A DNA stretch of 64,000 bases, from positions 568,001 through 632,000 of the forward strand of contig NC_061136.1 in NCBI RefSeq assembly GCF_905220365.1, given 5' to 3'. Of this stretch, positions 58,693 to 64,000 are shown piece by piece. Source of the DNA: Vanessa cardui (lineage: Eukaryota; Arthropoda; Insecta; Lepidoptera; Nymphalidae). Position 1 is the first letter of the stretch. Each line of letters starts with the position of its first letter. The notes beneath the pieces are model-generated. The model did no database searches, had not been told where the DNA came from, and was given only the letters and a program-made list of their open reading frames with translations. A program made the translations under genes and the position numbers.

Positions 58693-59929
58693 CTTTCGAT
58701 AAAATTATCCCTAAATATACTAGATTTATTTATTTTTATTGTGATTTCAACACAGTAACATCCAATGGCCCTTATTTGTAAAGAGGATATATACATACAT
58801 ATATATTATATATGATACATTAAGCTACAAATGAATTTTGTGCGAAAACTCTGGTCGATACATATGTTTATATTATTTATTGCATAAAGGGCTTATGTTC
58901 CCAAGTATTATTATAGTAATTTGTATCAATTGATAAGAGATATTACAGTTAAGGATTCACAAACCCACCATATTTTTTATGTTTTAGAATTATTTAAAGG
59001 AACAATATATTTTAGTAATACATACATAATTAAGATGATTTTTTATTAAGAGGGAGAGTTTATTATTATTAATATATAGTCCATAAAATATAAAATAGTC
59101 AATAGTCCACAGTAAGTATGTATATAGTATTATTTTTGATTAAGTGCTAGGAGATTCACGTATAAATGCATTTGTTAAGGAAATAAATCTATTTTCGCTA
59201 CAAATACCAAATTTATATTCTTTTTAAATTTTGTACTTATTTAGATTATATAAAAAATGTCAAATACTTGACGATAATCTCGCTTAGATTTTATAAAAAA
59301 ACTATTCTCTACTTCAACCAGCTTACAAATCTTACATCTTATAATATGCGGGGAGATATAAAAGAATTATTCTAAGTATTATGTAAACATTATGCATAAA
59401 CAGGTACATGCATTTTATTACTTCAATTTGAGAAATCTATGAAATACATGTAATATTACCAAGAATGTAGAAAAAAAAAACGATATGTATCAGCGAAAAT
59501 TATGCGCAACTGTAAGACATTTATCACACTGTACTATTCTATCTGAAAGATGCTTAAAAATATACATTTCTGTAGAATATGTTATGTGAAAAACTAACAA
59601 AAGATAATGAATACAGTAACAATGAAATTATCGTGCTCTCTGTGCGTATTCACTCCATAGTTATTTATTTATATACATTTTATCGAATTACGTATAAAAG
59701 TACATATAATTACATTAAAACATGGTACAATAGTTTACTTCAATAGATTATTGAATTGTCACGCTAATCGAGTAATCGATTACGACAGGACGACACCAAA
59801 CTGACGAACGTAAATTCAAGCACAAAACTGTTATTTCGATATGCAGAATAAAGTCTCTATTTGCTTGGCAAATCATACGAGACTGGACCAGAGGTCATAT
59901 TTTAACACCAATTATTCTAGACAAATGTC

Positions 59930-60698
59930 TTAGACACCCGTGTTATTGAATATGAATGATACCGCATTCTTATCAACCGGTGGCGACCGGCGTGTCATCG
60001 AAGCGTGGTTGTTGTTATTGTAATGCCACGACTTCCGCGTTGACGTACTTGAAGATTGTAATGCGATTGTCTCATAGTAACGCAACCTGCCGCAACATTT
60101 CCTGCTTTTAATAATCGCAACGAAACCCTTCCTATATTTCTTATTGAAGAATGCGTATAGGATCGGATTTATGCAAGAATTTGACGCTCCAAGCCATTGA
60201 GCTAGCGGCGTTACTACTGGGAACATTTCTTCTTCCCATTTTTGAACCGGTCCGCCCAATTTTATCCTTGCGAATATAAGGTAAAGTGGAAACCAGGACA
60301 GCACGAAGAGGATCACAACTGCTACCAACATTTTTACAACTTTTACTTTGGACTTCTGTTGCATTCTTTCCATTTGGGCGTCTTGAGTATCAGTGGGAAT
60401 GGACCGACGCCACACCTTAATCCAGATCAAAATGTAGCACATAGTTATCAGTACCATGGGTAGAATGTAGCAGAATATGAGGTTACCGATGACAAAGTAC
60501 AGAACTTCGCTGATGGGGTTAGGCCAGACGTCCAGGCAGAGACGAACGTGTGGGTTGTCGTCGAATACAACAACCAAGTCGAAGAAAAATACCCAAGGCG
60601 TAGTGACGAGTATAGCGAAGATCCATATGAAGACGATCATCATTCTGGCTCGGCGTTTCGTGATCTGGCATTTCAAGGGCCACCAGATGGCCAAGAAT
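59930..60698 (-). CDS. last coding exon of a neuropeptide GPCR, SIFamide-receptor-like
   Basis: This is the C-terminal 255 residues of a class A receptor on the cell surface. The exon opens after TATTTGTTTCAG with one base completing a split codon (probably Arg), then FLAIWWPLKCQITKRRAR, so the intron falls within the E/D-R-F motif at the end of TM3. Approximate residues: TM4 19-40 with TTPW; ECL2 with the conserved Cys (RLCLDVWP, about 54); TM5 65-92; basic ICL3 (QQKSKVKVVK); TM6 with ILFVLSWFPLY in place of the usual FxxCWxP; TM7 with SNSCINPILYAFF (NPxxY). Helix 8 has RKGFVAIIKSRKCCG, whose paired Cys could be palmitoylated. The tail is Ser/Asn-rich and ends FNNTGV. The IL2 and TM7-helix 8 sequences are most like insect SIFamide receptors; a related NPFF/RFamide-type receptor is possible. 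TM1-3 exons are not in the window. Confidence 0.85.
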
Positions 60699-61892
60699 CT
60701 GAAACAAATACATACCGTTATTTACATGTCGCAAATTTGTAACTCTAACATACTCTTTAAAGGTCAGAATTAGGATCAAAACGTTTATTTGCTCTAGTTG
60801 GGTACATCAAGTATAATTCATGTTTAAACTAAGAAAAGGCCTGATTACAGATTGAGAGTATTCAATTAACGTCGAGTTTATTTGACTTTTATGAGCATCA
60901 GTCAAGTTCAAATAGATTAATTATATTTACAGCTCTGAGTTAAGCTCGTTAATAAAATACATAGAAAGAAATGTTGTATTATTTTTTATATAATTACGAT
61001 AAATTGCTGCTACAGTTTATCAGTAATAATTATTTTTATTAAACTTAATCTTAACTACTGTATTTTCTTATATATTCAAATGCCTCAGGATACATGTACA
61101 TTTTTTTAATTATAATATGACATTCATATCTCAGTATAGTATTGCGCCCATTATGGCATCCAAAACAATAAAAAACTTGCCTATAAATTCTGAGATAATT
61201 GAAGAAGGTGACATATTTTTAAAAATGGAACCAAAATAACATAAAGTTGCAATATAAGTGATTGGCAAGATCGTTTCTTAAGTTGTATTTCTTGACGGAA
61301 ACAATGCTATAAATTTATAAGCAGCTTTAATTACCCATTAATTGCAACCGCTGCAGTTGCAGCCGAGATTAAAGTAGTAAATTTTCTGAAATCGACCGAC
61401 GATATCGCTCGGAAGACGTAAATTCACTCAACCGGCTTATACAGTCTGGGAGGGTAATTGGCTCTTGTAAAAAACAAGGAAATTATGAAGATGCAAATTG
61501 ATGGCTCTCAGACCCCGAGGATATGGACGCCGTCTTAAAGATGTTTTGAAACTTTTCTTCTGAGATTATCAATTATGCTTAATAAGATTAAATTAGTACT
61601 AAAAGATTAGTTACCAAGGATAGGGGTTTTAAACCCCTATCCTTGGTAACATAATATTATATTTTATTATAACATAATATTTTAACTTGACTCTGACTGT
61701 TATGTATATACGTATGTATGCCCACTCTAACTTTCTGCCCCTTGTAAATAAAAATAAAATGTAAATAGAAATATCATATTAATATCCCTTTAGTTAAAAT
61801 TTCCAAAAATAACTAGCGGCTTTATTAAACAAGGAGGTACTTTGAAAAAATTTACTTTAATTGAACAGTTACAAAAGTCATGATGAGAGGAT
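60699..61892 (-). other. intron of the GPCR gene (inferred)
   Basis: It begins at the splice acceptor of the last exon (polypyrimidine TTTGTTTCAG on the minus strand). No sequence with TM2/TM3 character flanked by a donor was found up to 64,000, so the intron probably exceeds 3.3 kb. A 20-bp palindrome lies at 61,610-61,650. Confidence 0.55.
61610..61650. repeat. 41-bp near-perfect palindrome
   Basis: Arms 61,610-61,629 and 61,631-61,650 are exact reverse complements with one spacer base. No flanking repeat family was recognised. Confidence 0.95.
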
Positions 61893-62176
61893 TTTTTGGT
61901 GGCAGTGCTTTGTGTAAGCCTCCCTGGGTAGGTACCACCCACTCATCAGATATTCTACCGCTGAACAACAGAACGCAGTATTGTTGTGTTCCGGTTTGAA
62001 GGGTGCCAGTGTAATTACAGGCACAAGGGACCATCATAGTTCCCAAGGTTGGTGGCGAATTGACGATGTAAGGAATATATTTACAGTGTCATTATGTATG
62101 GGTGATAGTGACCACTTACCATCAGGTGGCCCATATGCTCGTCCGCCATCCTATTCCATAAAATAAAATAAAAAAT
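61893..62176 (+). repeat. family C copy
   Basis: It runs from TTTGGTGGCAGTGCTTTGTG to GCTCGTCCGCCATCC, TATTCCATA and an AAATAAAAT tail. Short gaps occur in the AACATCTTAG segment. Confidence 0.9.
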
Positions 62177-62445
62177 AGGTAGTTCACATGTACCTGGAAA
62201 ATTGGTACTCTATCCTGTAAGGATTTGATGGAACTATTGAATAGGGAAATGTATACGCAAAACAATAAGAAATTATTATAGTTCAATGCCATCTTAAATA
62301 CATTATCGTCTCGAATGACTAAAACCAAAACACGTCAGGTGTCATACTCAGATTTCGTTCACCTTCAGCTCAGAGTATAATATGTTAATATGTGAGGAGA
62401 GAAAAAATTGTGTATAATTTGAAAACAGAGATAGTTCTTAAAAAT

Positions 62446-62686
62446 GATGACCTCCGTGGTCGAGTGGTGTGTACACCGGTTTTCATGGGTACGCCACTCC
62501 GAGGTCCCGGGTTCGATTCCCGGCCGAGACGATATAGATAATCATTAGTCTATGTTGTCTTGGGTCTGGGTGTTTGTGGTACCGTCGTTACTCCTGATTT
62601 TCCATAACACAAGTGCTTTAGCTACTTACATTGGGATCAGAGTAATGTATGTGATGTTGTCTCATATTAATATTTATATATTTACT
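62446..62686 (+). repeat. SINE-B, full length
   Basis: It is among the best-preserved copies: head GACCTCCGTGGTCGAGTGG, B box CGGGTTCGATTCCCGG, TTGGGATCAGAGTAATG, and an ATATTT tail. Confidence 0.94.
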
Positions 62687-63012
62687 TAAAAAAAGAAATG
62701 GTCTCGGAGGCGTAAAGCTAAATGGTTCACCAATTGGGAAATGGTCAATGATTATTGGTCATGCAACCAATGCTACCAACATTGGCAAACAAAATGTTTT
62801 GAGATTTTCCTTGAGCCTGAGATTCAGGGTCATTATGTATTGCTGGCCCTAAAATGGCATAAAATAATAGTAAAGTTATGTATACAGGATCTGTTCCTTC
62901 TGCTAAAAATGGGCCAACTAAGTTGTCACCAATTAATTTGTTAGAAAGATTAAACATCTCTTACTAATATTAATTTATTATTCACATAAATGATTTCCTT
63001 ACACCGGTTTAT

Positions 63013-63067
63013 CTTTTTTTTTTTTTTTTTTTATGGTATGGGTTGGCGGACGAGCATATGGGCCATA
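63013..63067 (-). repeat. family C, 3' terminal stub
   Basis: Only ATATGGCCCATATGCTCGTCCGCCAACCCATACCATA and a 17-18 base A run (T on +) remain. Confidence 0.85.
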
Positions 63068-63391
63068 TCTTTTCACGATATTAAATTATAGATTCAAAAT
63101 AACGACTTAATTCTACAGTAATTATTCGAAATATTTGGTTAAGAGTGACGCGTTTTAACTTACGAGATAACTGGACTAATTTAAATAAACGTTAAGTGAC
63201 ATTCTAACCAAACATTAGAGGCTTCATTGAGTTTTAATTCTGATCAATATCGATTGACATTCGATAAAATGATTAACAAACACGTCTTACGTCTATAGTA
63301 TTGGACGCACGCTTTTTGCATGTATGAAATTTAACGTTAAAGTTGGTGGCACACTAAATACGAATTCAATTAATATAACGATGACGATTTT

Positions 63392-63643
63392 GACGACCTC
63401 CATGGTTGAGTGGTGTGTACACCGGTTTTCATGGGTACGCCATTCTTAGGTCCCGGGTTCGATTCCCCGCCGAGTCGATGTAGATTACCATTAGTTTTCT
63501 ACGTTGTATTGGGTCTGATGTTTGTGGTACCGCCGTTACTTCTGATTTCCATAACACAAGTGCTTAAGCTACTTACATTGGGATAAGAGTAATGTATGTG
63601 ATGTTGTCTCATATTTATTATTATTTATTTATTTATTATTATT
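63392..63643 (+). repeat. SINE-B, full length
   Basis: The head GACGACCTCCATGGTTGAGTGG and B box GGGTTCGATTCCCC are intact. The tail is an extended ATTT/ATT simple repeat. Confidence 0.93.
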
Positions 63644-63683
63644 AACGATACTAATATCTTAGAGTAATTTTGTTTCATCAACA

Positions 63684-63857
63684 GCATTTTTTTGTTCACT
63701 GCTGGACATAGGCCTCTCCAATAGCACGCCAATGTGATCGATCTTCGGCTACTCGCATTCAGCTCTTGTCTGCCGCCTTGCGTAAATCGTCACTCCACCG
63801 TACCCGACAACGTCCTACACTACGTTTTACGCGGTCTCCACTTTCGAACACTAGAAT
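63684..63857 (-). pseudogene. RTE-clade LINE, C-terminal ORF fragment
   Basis: On the minus strand the frame reads KRSVGRCRVRWSDDLRKAADKS, stop, MRVAEDRSHWRAIGEAYVQQ, stop. RTE-type LINEs in insects end with a conserved GRP..RW.DDL...A...W...A.DR..W...GEAYVQQW block. Both stops fall where a Trp is expected (TGG to TGA), so the copy is dead. Only the last ~55 codons are visible; the tail goes to ATGATGAAAC at about 63,676-63,682. Confidence 0.82.
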
Positions 63858-64000
63858 TAGGTTTATCTGTTTCATAAATTAAACAGTTATTTTTGGTGGA
63901 AAAAAAACAACATGATCTATTTATAAGCTACCTAAACATAGTTTCTACAGATTATTTATTGGCCACGTTATTTAAGATGAGGAAGATAGATTACGTGGAA

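Larger units (their letters stand above)
53816..59929 (-). other. repeat-poor AT-rich block, possible long 3' UTR of the GPCR gene
   Basis: Over about 6 kb I find no SINE-A, SINE-B, family C or Helitron end, whereas the preceding 50 kb has one roughly every 1-2 kb. It directly follows, in transcript direction, the GPCR stop codon. Many TTTATT (minus-strand AATAAA) sites exist, the nearest a few hundred bases from the stop, so the true end is unknown. Paired segments occur at 57,620-57,673 and 58,628-58,692. Long 3' UTRs are known for neuronal insect genes, but whether this block is transcribed is inference. Confidence 0.4.

Noticed and set aside
60519..60779. 86-codon minus-strand frame overlapping the GPCR exon
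   Set aside because: It is in a different frame from the receptor and crosses the splice acceptor. The receptor frame has family motifs and this one has none.
62745..62957. Possible upstream GPCR exon on the minus strand
   Set aside because: The translation lacks TM2/TM3 character and the DRY/ERF motif needed to join the last exon.

Overview
This window is AT-rich nuclear DNA from an insect, almost certainly a butterfly or moth. The evidence is dense tRNA-derived SINEs, Helitrons that end in CTAG/CTAA, and other interspersed repeats of types common in Lepidoptera, around split genes with GT-AG introns. Only two host protein genes can be supported, one at each end. There is no bacterial-type organisation, CRISPR array, rRNA gene or functional tRNA gene.

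Left end (1-2,240, + strand): the last exons of a single-pass membrane protein. A transmembrane exon is followed by three cytoplasmic-tail exons, all joined in the same intron phase. A fourth possible exon in that phase would end the protein early with a histidine-rich tail and has its own AATAAA. I read the gene as a cadherin-superfamily candidate, but its ectodomain lies outside the window.

Middle (2,300-53,800): a repeat-filled interval with no convincing host gene. It holds about nineteen recognisable copies of one tRNA-headed SINE (here SINE-A), ten of a second (SINE-B), seven clear copies of a polyA-tailed repeat (family C), several Helitrons, a 5'-truncated jockey/CR1-group LINE with a 553-codon reverse-transcriptase frame, further LINE tails, a TIR-bearing MITE pair, and two short tandem duplications. 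One Helitron (16,730-19,021) keeps both termini and carries a broken copy of the N-terminal part of a Helitron Rep/helicase gene. A very short histone-H2A-like stretch lies near 47,050.

Right end (53,800-64,000): a repeat-poor, AT-rich block leads into the last coding exon, on the minus strand, of a class A neuropeptide GPCR (59,930-60,698), most like insect SIFamide receptors. The upstream GPCR exons (TM1-3) are not visible and probably lie beyond 64,000. The repeat-poor block may be an unusually long 3' UTR. Repeats resume upstream of the exon, and an RTE-clade LINE fragment lies at 63,684-63,857.

The two host genes show no functional link. The most unusual pattern is a set of near-perfect 20-24 bp inverted repeats with very short loops. 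In at least two cases the second arm is an inverted copy inserted into a known repeat, which suggests fold-back or template-switch mutation.
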